Origin: Alphaproteobacteria bacterium
GTDB taxonomy: Bacteria; Pseudomonadota; Alphaproteobacteria; Micropepsales; Micropepsaceae
Assembly: GCA_021325375.1 (NCBI GenBank)
Contig: JAJPHG010000012.1
Location: 1 to 64,000 of the forward strand
Reading direction: 5' to 3'
DNA: 64,000 bases
A program made the translations under genes and the position numbers. Shown one piece after another: positions 10,177-17,855 of the stretch. Below the pieces are notes generated by a model that saw nothing but the letters and a program-made list of their open reading frames with translations, was not told the DNA's origin and did no database searches. The first letter of the stretch is position 1. The number at the start of each line of letters is the position of its first letter.

Positions 10177-10587
10177 ATGGACCTCAAGCCGATCCTCGAC
10201 GCGCCGTTCGCGGTGAAGCTCCATCTCGCCACCGTTGTCCCCGCTTTCGCGCTCGGAACTTGGCTCATTTTCTTCAGCCGCAAGGGCGCGCCGGTACATC
10301 GCGCGCTGGGCGCGATCTATCTCGCGCTCATGACGGTGACGGCGATCACAACCTTGTTCGTGCACCAGCTCATGCCGAAGAGCCCGTTCTTCGGCTTGAG
10401 CCCCGTGCATCTTCTGGTGCCGTTGACGTTCTTCGCCGTGATCTCGGCGCTGTGGGCGGCGCGCCGCCACGACGTGACAGGCCATCGCCGCGCGATGATC
10501 AGCCTCTATGTCGGCGGCATGCTGATCGCGGGCGGCCTCACGCTCCTGCCGGGGCGCATCCTGTATCGGGCGTTCCTCGGCGGCTAG
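10177..10587 (+). CDS. Small DUF2306-like membrane protein
   Basis: 136 residues with four predicted membrane helices. The motif RKGAPVHRALGAIYLALM matches the K-G-x-x-HR-x-x-G-x-Y pattern of DUF2306 proteins; a second relative occurs at 36159-36743. Follows the porin gene by seven bases. Its stop overlaps the end of the convergent thiE-like gene by four bases. Function unknown. Confidence 0.7.
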   Translation: MDLKPILDAPFAVKLHLATVVPAFALGTWLIFFSRKGAPVHRALGAIYLALMTVTAITTLFVHQLMPKSPFFGLSPVHLLVPLTFFAVISALWAARRHDVTGHRRAMISLYVGGMLIAGGLTLLPGRILYRAFLGG

Positions 10588-11153
10588 GCGACAAGCGCGC
10601 CGATCGCGGCGATGCCGCGAAAGCCGCTCAGCAGCGCTGCCTTGCGCGCGTCGATTCCGCCGAGCGCATAGACGGGAACGCGCGCCTGTCGCGCCATCAG
10701 ATTGGCGCGCGCGGCGCCCAGTGCCGCGCGGCCGGGATGGCTCTTCGTCTCGAAGACGGGGGAAAGGAAAAACGCATCGACATGATCGCGGGCAAGGGCG
10801 TGCAGCGAATGCGCCGAGGCGGTGATCAGCATGTCGGGAAAGCGCGCGCACCAATAGGCCGCTTCGCCCGCGCGCGCTTCGGGCAGGTGGATGCCGTGTG
10901 CGCCCAGCCGCACTGCCAGCAATGGATCGCCGGCGATCAGCACGGTACAGCGCATTTTAAGCAGCGCGCGGGCGAGGGGCTCCAGCCCGTGGCGCGCGCG
11001 CGCGACGACCATGCTGCCTTTGGGCAGTGCATGCGCCGCGGCGAGCGGATCGTCCAGCCGCGCGTCGTCGGTCATCAGCACGAGCGCGGGCAGGGGCCCG
11101 CCAAGCGCTTTCGCCGCCCTTGCCAATCGCGCGCGCCCTAGCCTATCGCTCAC
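10584..11153 (-). CDS. ThiE/TenI-like thiamine phosphate synthase family protein
   Basis: 189-residue TIM-barrel domain of the thiamine phosphate synthase family: VLIAGDPLLAVRLGAHGIHLPE near residue 72, SAHSLHAL near residue 112, FFLSPVF, and C-terminal VYALGGIDARKAALL. Some catalytic features of true ThiE are hard to confirm (the usual G-x-x-T in the pyrophosphate loop is unclear), so it may be a TenI-like or divergent enzyme. Starts with GTG only two bases from the divergent yggS ATG; a shorter start is possible. Confidence 0.75.
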   Translation of the reverse strand: MSDRLGRARLARAAKALGGPLPALVLMTDDARLDDPLAAAHALPKGSMVVARARHGLEPLARALLKMRCTVLIAGDPLLAVRLGAHGIHLPEARAGEAAYWCARFPDMLITASAHSLHALARDHVDAFFLSPVFETKSHPGRAALGAARANLMARQARVPVYALGGIDARKAALLSGFRGIAAIGALVA

Positions 11154-11155
11154 CG

Positions 11156-11809
11156 ATGGAAGCCCAGAACCTCGCCGCCATCCTCGCGCGCATCGACGCG
11201 GCGCGAAAGGGCGCGATCCGGCCGGCGCCCTCCACCCGCCTCGTCGCGGTCACGAAGACGCATGGCGTGGAGCGGATCCGGCCGCTGCTGGACGCCGGTC
11301 ACCGCATCTTCGGCGAGAACCGGGTGCAGGAGGCGCAAGGCAAATGGCCCGCGCTGAAGAGCGAGTTCCCGGACATCGAGCTGCATCTCATCGGTCCTCT
11401 GCAGACCAACAAGCTGCGCGACGCGCTGGCGCTGTTCGACGTGATCCAGACGCTCGACCGGCCCAAGCTCGTCCAGGCCCTGAAGGCCGAGGCCGAGCGT
11501 GGCGAGCGCATCCCCGATCTCCTGATCCAGGTGAACACGGGCGAGGAGCCGCAGAAGGCCGGTGTGGCGCCCGCCGATGCGCCGGCGCTGATCGCGCTCG
11601 CACGCGATCTGCCGGTGAAGGGCCTGATGTGCATCCCCCCCGCCGACACGGCGCCCGCGCCGCATTTCGCGCTGCTCGCCAAGATCGCGAGCGAGCACGG
11701 CCTGCCGTGGCTCAGCATGGGGATGAGCGCGGATTTCGAGACCGCGATCCGTTTCGGCGCGACGCATGTGCGGGTCGGCAGCGCCCTCTTCGGTGAGCGT
11801 AGTCAATAA
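11156..11809 (+). CDS. YggS-family pyridoxal phosphate homeostasis protein
   Basis: 217-residue PLP-binding barrel (PROSC family), which buffers free PLP. The PLP lysine motif is RLVAVTKTHG near residue 27, with FGENRVQEAQGK, HLIGPLQTNK and GMSADFETAIRFGATHVRVGSALFG at the expected spacings. Start chosen at the ATG; longer frames run antisense through the thiE-like gene. The last seven bases overlap the convergent hypothetical gene. Confidence 0.92.
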   Translation: MEAQNLAAILARIDAARKGAIRPAPSTRLVAVTKTHGVERIRPLLDAGHRIFGENRVQEAQGKWPALKSEFPDIELHLIGPLQTNKLRDALALFDVIQTLDRPKLVQALKAEAERGERIPDLLIQVNTGEEPQKAGVAPADAPALIALARDLPVKGLMCIPPADTAPAPHFALLAKIASEHGLPWLSMGMSADFETAIRFGATHVRVGSALFGERSQ

Positions 11810-12318
11810 GTGTCGACGACCGACGGCGCGGCGCTGGTGAAGCTGCGCCGATAGGCATAGAGCGCGCGCTGCGCGACGTCGGGCGCCACGCCATTGCGCT
11901 CGAGGGAAGCGCTGAGCGACGCGACGTTCGTATCCGCCGGCGCCGGCATCGAAGCCGTCGCGGTTTTCACGGGCGCCGGATCGCTCTTCGGCGCGGCGTC
12001 GTGGCCGAAGCCGAGCCAGCCGAGCACTGTGTCGCCGAAACTCTTGCCGGTCTTCTGCTGATAGAGGGAATCGGCGATGGCCGACAGCCCGCCGAGCGGT
12101 CCGCCATAGAGCGTGTCGCCCATGATCTTCTCCGGCGTCTTGATCGTGTCGCCGGTCACCGCGCGATAGAGCGTGCCGACCACGGGCAGGTGCTGCAGCG
12201 GGTTGATGATGTCCAGGAAGTCGCCGAAGGTGAAGTCGTGCTTGGGCGCCTGCGGTGCCGCGGCGGCGGCAACGGCATGGGCAGGCGACGTCAACGTGAA
12301 CGAGCTTCCGGTGAACAT
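11803..12318 (-). CDS. Conserved hypothetical alphaproteobacterial protein
   Basis: 171 residues. An Ala/Pro-rich N-terminus leads to a conserved-looking core FGDFLDIINPLQHLPVVGTLYRAVTGD (residues about 30-57), then GGPLGGLSAIADSLYQQKTGKSFGDTVLGWLG and a low-complexity Pro/Ala tail. I do not recognise a catalytic motif. The core pattern resembles short conserved proteins in many alphaproteobacteria. Overlaps the 3' end of yggS tail to tail by seven bases. Function unknown. Confidence 0.7.
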   Translation of the reverse strand: MFTGSSFTLTSPAHAVAAAAAPQAPKHDFTFGDFLDIINPLQHLPVVGTLYRAVTGDTIKTPEKIMGDTLYGGPLGGLSAIADSLYQQKTGKSFGDTVLGWLGFGHDAAPKSDPAPVKTATASMPAPADTNVASLSASLERNGVAPDVAQRALYAYRRSFTSAAPSVVDTY

Positions 12319-12472
12319 GGGCTTGCCGTCGCAAAAGTCTTGCCAGCACAGGGAGCGCCGGATTCCGCCGTTTTCGGGGTTACGTTGTATGTGAGCGGCA
12401 AAATCTGCCGATGCTGCTTACGCTTGCCGCGCCGCTCGTGTTAGCGTTGCCGCATCTTTGCGGGGGCAATCT

Positions 12473-12853
12473 ATGAGCGGGATCTGTCAGGTGTGCGGCG
12501 TCGAGGCGCCGACGCAAAAAGTCTTCTTCATGCAGCATATCGGTGCTGTGATAATGTTCTTTCACAAGCGCATCGGCGGCGAATTCTGCCGCAACTGCGT
12601 GGACAAGTATTTCCGCCAATACGGTTTGACGACGCTGCTCGCCGGATGGTGGGGCGTCATTTCGGTGTTCGCGACGCCGGTCGTGCTCATCGTCGACGTC
12701 GCGAATTATTTCCGCGCCTGGAATCTCCCGCCCGTGCCGGCGGACGCGAAATATCGATTCCGCAGGACCCCGAGCGGGGTCGTCGTCGTGCAGCAGCCCG
12801 TTTACGTATCTGCCGATCTTCGGCCGCCGGGACAAGATCGATTGACGCCGTAG
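12473..12853 (+). CDS. Small membrane protein with two CxxC zinc-type pairs
   Basis: 126 residues. The N-terminus has CQVCG at residues 5-9 and FCRNC near residue 40, separated by a hydrophobic stretch, suggesting a zinc ribbon near the membrane. A second hydrophobic helix follows (GWWGVISVFATPVVLIVDVANYF). No family name can be given. Start chosen at the ATG rather than an in-frame TTG 15 bases upstream. Convergent with ribA, only four bases apart. Confidence 0.6.
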   Translation: MSGICQVCGVEAPTQKVFFMQHIGAVIMFFHKRIGGEFCRNCVDKYFRQYGLTTLLAGWWGVISVFATPVVLIVDVANYFRAWNLPPVPADAKYRFRRTPSGVVVVQQPVYVSADLRPPGQDRLTP

Positions 12854-12857
12854 CCCG

Positions 12858-13952
12858 TCAAAAGAGGTGTCCGCTGCGCGTTGCTTTTGTCCTCAGATAG
12901 TCGCGGTTGTGCGGGTTGGTGGGGAAGCTGTGGCGCACGCGGGCTGTGACTTTCACACCCGCGGCTTCCAGCGCCTTCACCTTGTCGGGGTTGTTGGTCA
13001 TCAGCCGCGCGGAGCTGTAGCCAAGAAGCTTGAGCATCCTGGCGGCGATGCCGAAGCGGCGCTCGTCGGCCTCGAAGCCCAGACGCTCGTTCGCCTCCAC
13101 CGTGTCGAAGCCCTGGTCCTGCAGGCGATAGGCGCGCAGCTTGTTGATGAGGCCGATGCCGCGTCCCTCCTGCGCGAGATAGAGGAGCACGCCGCCGCCC
13201 GCCTTCTCGATCGCGGCGATGGCGCCGCGAAGCTGGGTGCCGCAATCGCATTTGAGCGAGCCCAGAAGGTCGCCCGTGAAGCATTCCGAATGGAACCGCA
13301 TGAGCACCGGTTTCGCCGTGGAGGGCGCGCCGATCAGGATCGCGTAGTGCTCGGGCGCGCCGTCGCCGGAGCGGAAGGCGATCATCTCGGCATCCTCGGC
13401 GCCCTCCAGCGGCACGCGCGCCCTGGCCACGATCTTCAGTGTACGCACGATCTCGTCGTCATAGGCCAGGACGTCGCGGGCCTCGAGCGTCATCGCACCC
13501 GGCACGCGGCCCTTCCAGGCGATGGCGGCGGGCAGAAGCCCCGCGAGCTTGCAGAGCTTGACCGCGGCCGCGGCGCCCTCGGGAAGCTTTTCGCGCACCG
13601 TCTCGAACGGCCCTTTCAAGGGGAAGTCCAGATCGGCGGTCGGGTCGGCGATGGCGCGCAGAGCGCCCAAGCTCGTGCCGGGCGCGATGGGCAACGCCGT
13701 GACCTCGGACGTGTAAAGCCTGATCTTGAGCGTGCGCGCGCGGGCATGGGTGATCAAAAGGCGCGCGTTTTTCGTCTTGGCGAGTACGTCCTCGGGCGCC
13801 GTTTCCACGGCACGGACGGCGAGCGTCACGTCGCCCTTCAGCACGACCGCCTCGCCGCGGCGCAATGCGTCGCAGGCGCGCGCCACGCGCGCGACCGGGC
13901 TCTCGGCTTCGGCCTTGCCTCTTGCGGATCGGGGATTCACTTTTGCGCGCAT
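12858..13952 (-). CDS. ribA: GTP cyclohydrolase II with degenerate N-terminal RibB-like domain
   Basis: First step of riboflavin synthesis: GTP to a pyrimidine product with release of formate and pyrophosphate. The C-terminal half carries the zinc cysteines (SECFTGDLLGSLKCDCG), YLAQEGRGIGL, and the arginine/tyrosine GTP-binding segment. The first roughly 170 residues look like a decayed DHBP synthase domain lacking the acidic DDEDRE-type motif, as in several alphaproteobacterial RibA proteins. The ATG at 13952 gives 364 residues; an upstream in-frame ATG would overlap the divergent regulator gene. Confidence 0.9.
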   Translation of the reverse strand: MRAKVNPRSARGKAEAESPVARVARACDALRRGEAVVLKGDVTLAVRAVETAPEDVLAKTKNARLLITHARARTLKIRLYTSEVTALPIAPGTSLGALRAIADPTADLDFPLKGPFETVREKLPEGAAAAVKLCKLAGLLPAAIAWKGRVPGAMTLEARDVLAYDDEIVRTLKIVARARVPLEGAEDAEMIAFRSGDGAPEHYAILIGAPSTAKPVLMRFHSECFTGDLLGSLKCDCGTQLRGAIAAIEKAGGGVLLYLAQEGRGIGLINKLRAYRLQDQGFDTVEANERLGFEADERRFGIAARMLKLLGYSSARLMTNNPDKVKALEAAGVKVTARVRHSFPTNPHNRDYLRTKATRSGHLF

Positions 13953-14013
13953 GCGCTTTCCACATACACCCGGCCAAGGGTAGACTTGTAGCCCCGACAC
14001 CCCCGGTTCCAAG

Positions 14014-14697
14014 ATGCCTACGCCCAAACGCGTTCTGTTGGTAGACGACGATCAGATGCTGCGCGCCTCGCTGGCGGAGCAGCTCGCCGCCGATTCTTCC
14101 TATACTGTCGTGGAAGCCGGCAGCGTGGCCGAAGGGCGCGAGCGCGGCCTCGAAGGCCTTTATGAGTTCATGATCCTCGACATCGGGCTTGGCGACGGCG
14201 ACGGGCGCGATCTCTGCCGGGAGCTGCGCGACGGCGGGGTGAGCTGCCCGATCATCCTTCTCACCGCGGCCGAAAGCGATGCCGACACGATCCAGGGCCT
14301 CGCATCCGGCGCCAACGATTACGTCACCAAGCCCTTCCGCTTCGCGGTCCTGATGGCGCGCGTGCACGCGCATCTGCGCAGCCACGGCCACAGCGAGGAC
14401 GCGCAATACCGCATCGGCCCCTACACCTTCCGCCCGAGCGCGAAGCTCCTGATCGACGAGGCGTCGAAGAAGATCCGCCTCACCGAGAAGGAGACCAACA
14501 TCCTCAAATTCCTCCACCGCTCGGGCGAGACCGTGCCGCGCGAGACGCTGCTGCACGAGGTGTGGGGATATAATCCCGCGGTCACGACGCATACGCTGGA
14601 GACCCACATCTACCGCCTGCGCCAGAAGATCGAGGTCGACCCCGGCCGGGCGCGGCTCCTGATCACCGAAAGCGGCGGCTACCGGCTGATGCCGTGA
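14014..14697 (+). CDS. OmpR/PhoB-family response regulator (orphan)
   Basis: 227 residues: receiver domain with acidic pocket DDD at residues 11-13, phosphoacceptor D56 in FMILDIGLG, and KPFR switch lysine near residue 109. A C-terminal winged-helix DNA-binding domain follows, with LTEKETNILKFLHRS, the ETHIYRLRQKIE recognition helix and TESGGYRL wing. No histidine kinase gene is adjacent, so the partner is unknown. Divergent from ribA with 61 bases between starts. Confidence 0.9.
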   Translation: MPTPKRVLLVDDDQMLRASLAEQLAADSSYTVVEAGSVAEGRERGLEGLYEFMILDIGLGDGDGRDLCRELRDGGVSCPIILLTAAESDADTIQGLASGANDYVTKPFRFAVLMARVHAHLRSHGHSEDAQYRIGPYTFRPSAKLLIDEASKKIRLTEKETNILKFLHRSGETVPRETLLHEVWGYNPAVTTHTLETHIYRLRQKIEVDPGRARLLITESGGYRLMP

Positions 14698-14712
14698 CCT
14701 GGCCATGCACTA

Positions 14713-14757
14713 TTGACATGGCAGCCATGCGCTTCTACTAGTCTATACACCACTAGT
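14713..14757 (+). promoter_or_regulatory. Candidate promoter with paired ACTAGT sites upstream of the DUF2807 gene
   Basis: A TTGACA box (14713-14718) is followed 17 bases later by TACTAG. Two copies of the palindrome ACTAGT (14737-14742 and 14752-14757) sit 15 bases apart, centre to centre, straddling CTATAC. This lies 60-100 bases before the start of the DUF2807 gene and after the regulator stop. The paired palindromes look like operator half-sites, but the binding protein is unknown. Confidence 0.45.
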
Positions 14758-14816
14758 GTGAAGATCATATCTGTCCCTCGAACGAGACAGAGATGCGCCC
14801 GAGGAGGGCATTTGCC

Positions 14817-15821
14817 ATGGCCGGACAATTGAAATCGATGCTGGGGGGCGCCGCGGTCGCGGCCCTGCTGATCATCCCGGCCTCCGCCGGCAATCCCGGC
14901 GGCTGGACGAGCGGCGCGTGGCAGAGCTTCGGCGTCAGCGACGTGAAGATCGACTCGGTGGTCGGCCGCTTGCGCGTCGACGTGAAGCCGCAGGCGCAGG
15001 TCAGCGTGCAGGTGTCGGGCAAGAAGGAGCGCGTCGCCCGCCTGGCGATCCATCAGTCCGGCGATACGCTCGTCATCGAAGGCGAAAACTCGAACGCGGT
15101 GTGGGACTGGCACACCTGGTTCGATTTCTCGACGCACAACGACGACACCAAGGATCTCGACGTCCATGTCGTGGTGCCGAAGGGCACGCCGCTCGACGTC
15201 GAGGACATGATCGGCGATGCCACCATCGGCGACACGGAAAGCGAAGTGCATTTCGAGGCCGCGGACTCGCACGCCATCATCGGCCGGACGAAGGAAGCCC
15301 ATATCACCATGGCGGGCTCGGGCAAGATCCAGCTCGCCGATGTGAGCGGCGATCTGCATCTGGAGATCGCGGGCGCGGGCAATATCAAAGCCCAGTCCTC
15401 GAAGAGCGTGCATGCCGAGATCGCCGGCTCGGGCTCCGCCTATCTCGGCGCGATCCGCGAGGGGCTGCATCTGGACATCGCCGGAAGCGGCGACTTCAAC
15501 GCCGCCAGCGTCAACGGGCCGGTGCATGTCGACATCAACGGCGCGGGCTCGGTCAACATCCCGCAAGGCACGGCCGATCCGCTCCACGTCGACATTGCGG
15601 GCGTCGGCAATTTCGTCTTCGGCGGCGAGGCCGTCGATCCGCATGTCAACGCGTATGGCGTCGGCAGCGTGAAGCTGCGCTCCTATCGCGGCCAGCTCCA
15701 CTCCGGCGGCATGGCCGACGTGAAGGTCGGGCCCGAAGGCTTTCCCGCGCCGCCGGCACCCCCGGCTCCGCCCGCGCCGGTCTCGCCGAAAGCGCCGCCT
15801 GCGCCGAAAGCGCCGCATTGA
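14817..15821 (+). CDS. DUF2807 (GIN-type) beta-helical secreted protein
   Basis: 334 residues. Signal peptide MAGQLKSMLGGAAVAALLIIPASA, then an adhesin-head-like repeat domain in which HLEIAGAGNIKA, HAEIAGSGSAYLG, HLDIAGSGDFNA and HVDINGAGSVNI recur every 20-odd residues, typical of DUF2807 beta solenoids. A Pro/Ala-rich tail ends the protein. The ATG at 14817 is chosen since GAGGAGG lies nine bases upstream; an earlier ATG at 14793 lacks a site and adds charged residues before the signal peptide. Confidence 0.85.
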   Translation: MAGQLKSMLGGAAVAALLIIPASAGNPGGWTSGAWQSFGVSDVKIDSVVGRLRVDVKPQAQVSVQVSGKKERVARLAIHQSGDTLVIEGENSNAVWDWHTWFDFSTHNDDTKDLDVHVVVPKGTPLDVEDMIGDATIGDTESEVHFEAADSHAIIGRTKEAHITMAGSGKIQLADVSGDLHLEIAGAGNIKAQSSKSVHAEIAGSGSAYLGAIREGLHLDIAGSGDFNAASVNGPVHVDINGAGSVNIPQGTADPLHVDIAGVGNFVFGGEAVDPHVNAYGVGSVKLRSYRGQLHSGGMADVKVGPEGFPAPPAPPAPPAPVSPKAPPAPKAPH

Positions 15822-15829
15822 ACATTCGA

Positions 15830-15955
15830 CCCTCCCCTTGAGGGAGGGTCGAAAAATGCGAAGCATTTTCGGGGAGGGGTCGGCGCCGTCACCCCTCCCC
15901 GAAATCTTTTCTCGCTACGCTCGCAAAGATTTCGACCCTCCCTCAAGGGGAGGGT
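15830..15955. repeat. Dispersed palindromic repeat, family B, copy 1
   Basis: Two arms, CCCTCCCCTTGAGGGAGGG at 15830 and its inverse ending near 15954, perfectly inverted over 23 bases. Inside are a hairpin with the pattern AAATGCGAAGCATTT and the inner pair GGGGAGGGGT / ACCCCTCCCC. Each outer arm is itself self-complementary. Copies occur at 43184-43321 and 62106-62237. It lies between the convergent DUF2807 and exporter permease genes. Confidence 0.88.
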
Positions 15956-15961
15956 TGCTTT

Positions 15962-17160
15962 TTACTCGTGCCGCAGCGCCTCGATCGGATCGAGCCGCGC
16001 GGCGCGCCGCGCCGGGAAGAAGCCGAAGGCGATGCCGATGACGGCGGCGAAGGTGACCGCGAAGACGATCACGCCGGGCTGCAGCACGAAGGGGATCTTC
16101 AGCATGCTCGCGATCCCCGCCGAGCCCCCGAGCCCGATGATCACGCCCAGCACGCCGCCCAGCGCGCTCATCACCACCGCCTCGATGAGGAACTGCAGCA
16201 GCACGTCGCGCTCGCGCGCCCCGATGGCGAGCCGGATGCCGATCTCGCGCGTGCGCTCGGTCACCGACACCAGCATGATGTTCATGATGCCGATGCCGCC
16301 GACGAGAAGGCTCACCGCCGCGACCGCCGACAGGAACGCGGTCAAGACGACCGTCACGCTGGTCAGGATCTGCGTCACTTCCTTCAGGTCCTGGACGGTG
16401 AAATCGTCGACCTGTCCGGGGATGACGTGGCGGCGCTCGCGCATCAGCCGCTCGATCTGGTCCTTGGCGCTGGGGATCGCCGATTCCTCCGCCACCGAGA
16501 TGCGGATCACGTTCACCTCGGTATTGCCCGCCAGGCGCCGCTGCACGGCCTTGAGCGGCATCAGGATGATGTCGTCCATGTCCTGGCCGAAGATCGCCTC
16601 GCCCTTGGGCGACAGGAACCCGATGATCTCGCACGTCGCCTTGTTGATGCGCAACCGCGCGCCTATCGGCACCTGGTCGCCATAGAGCTCCTTGCGCACC
16701 GTCTGGCCCACGATGCAGACGGATTTGCCGCCCAGCAATTCGGCGCCCGAGAAATTGCGCCCGTCGCTCAGATCCCAGTCGCGGCTGGTGAGATAGGCAT
16801 TCGTCGTGCCGTTGATCTGGGTGGCGTGATTGTTGTTGCCGTTCACGGCCACGCCTTGCACGGCGAGCTCGGGCACGACCTCGGCCAGGCCCGGCACGTC
16901 GCGCTGGATCGCGTCGACCATCGCCATGTCGAAGGGGACGACTGCGGTCGGCGGTCCGCGCTGCTGGCCGGGGATGACGAGCAGCATGTTCTTGCCGAGC
17001 GAGCCGATATCGGCGGTGACGCGCTTGGTCGCGCCCGCGCCCAAGGTCACCATCAGGATCACCGCGCCGACGCCATGATGATGCCGAGCGTGGTCAGCCC
17101 CGCGCGCAACAGGTTGTTGCGGATCTCGCGCAGCGCGAGCTGGAAGGCGTTCCAGATCAT
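15962..17160 (-). pseudogene. MacB/FtsX-type ABC exporter permease, disrupted by a one-base deletion
   Basis: Encodes the membrane half of a MacAB-like exporter: periplasmic MacB_PCD domain plus FtsX-type transmembrane helices (AFLSAVAAVSLLVGGIGIMNIMLVSVTERTREIGIRLA near the C-terminal third). Translation from the ATG at 17160, which overlaps the ATPase stop (ATGA), gives MIWNAFQLALREIRNNLL and on to TTLGII. It then shifts frame at about 17074-17075 and meets a stop. Restoring one base (C on the coding strand) rejoins it to VILMVTLGAGATKRVT and a full protein of about 399 residues. A GTG at 17062 could start a shortened 366-residue form lacking the first helix. Real mutation or sequencing error cannot be told apart. 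Confidence 0.85.
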
Positions 17161-17855
17161 ACCCGCGCTCCGGTATCGGATTCGATCAGCCCGTCGCGGA
17201 AGCGCACCTGGCGCTTGGCGTAGCGGGCGACGTCTTCTTCATGGGTGACGAGGACGATGGTCAGCCCGCGCTCGCGGTTCAAGGATTGCAGGAGCTGCAT
17301 GATCTCGTGGCTCTTGGCGGTGTCGAGATTGCCGGTCGGCTCGTCGGCGAACACGACCGACGGCGAGGTGACGAGCGCGCGCGCGATCGCGACGCGCTGC
17401 TGCTGTCCGCCCGACAGCTCGGCTGCGGTATGATGCCAGCGGTCGGCGAGCCCCACCTGCGCCAATGTCTCCATGCCGAGACGGCGGCGCTCCGAGCGCG
17501 CGACGCCGCGATAGATGAGCGGCAGCTCGAGATTCTCCAACGCGGTCGTGCGCTTGAGCAGGTTGAAGCCCTGGAAGACGAAGCCGACATAGTGGCGGCG
17601 CAGCAGCGCGCGCTCGTTGCGCGACATCCCTCCCACATCGGCGCCGCGGAACAGATAGTGCCCCGAGGTCGGCGTATCGAGGCAGCCCAGGATGTTCATG
17701 CAGGTCGACTTGCCCGAGCCCGACGGCCCCATCACCGCGACGAACTCGCCGTCATGCACCGACAGGTCGATGCCGGCGAGGGCGGCGACCTCCGCCTCGC
17801 CCGTGCCGTAGATCTTGGCCACGCTGCGCAGCTCGATGAGCGTCTGCTCCGCCAC
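17157..17855 (-). CDS. ABC exporter ATP-binding protein (LolD/MacB type)
   Basis: 232-residue ATPase with Walker A GPSGSGKST near residue 43, signature LSGGQQQRVAIARAL near residue 143, Walker B VVFADEPTGNLD, and an H-loop in VLVTHEEDVA. Belongs to the MacB/LolD/FtsE group that powers tripartite or lipoprotein exporters. Starts with GTG directly abutting the adaptor gene's stop and overlaps the permease start, so the three form one operon. Confidence 0.93.
   Translation of the reverse strand: MAEQTLIELRSVAKIYGTGEAEVAALAGIDLSVHDGEFVAVMGPSGSGKSTCMNILGCLDTPTSGHYLFRGADVGGMSRNERALLRRHYVGFVFQGFNLLKRTTALENLELPLIYRGVARSERRRLGMETLAQVGLADRWHHTAAELSGGQQQRVAIARALVTSPSVVFADEPTGNLDTAKSHEIMQLLQSLNRERGLTIVLVTHEEDVARYAKRQVRFRDGLIESDTGARV

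Noticed and set aside
8802..10283. Upstream extension of the DUF3576 lipoprotein frame across the porin gene
   Set aside because: Antisense to the porin; the real start is the ATG at 8801, which begins a lipoprotein signal peptide.
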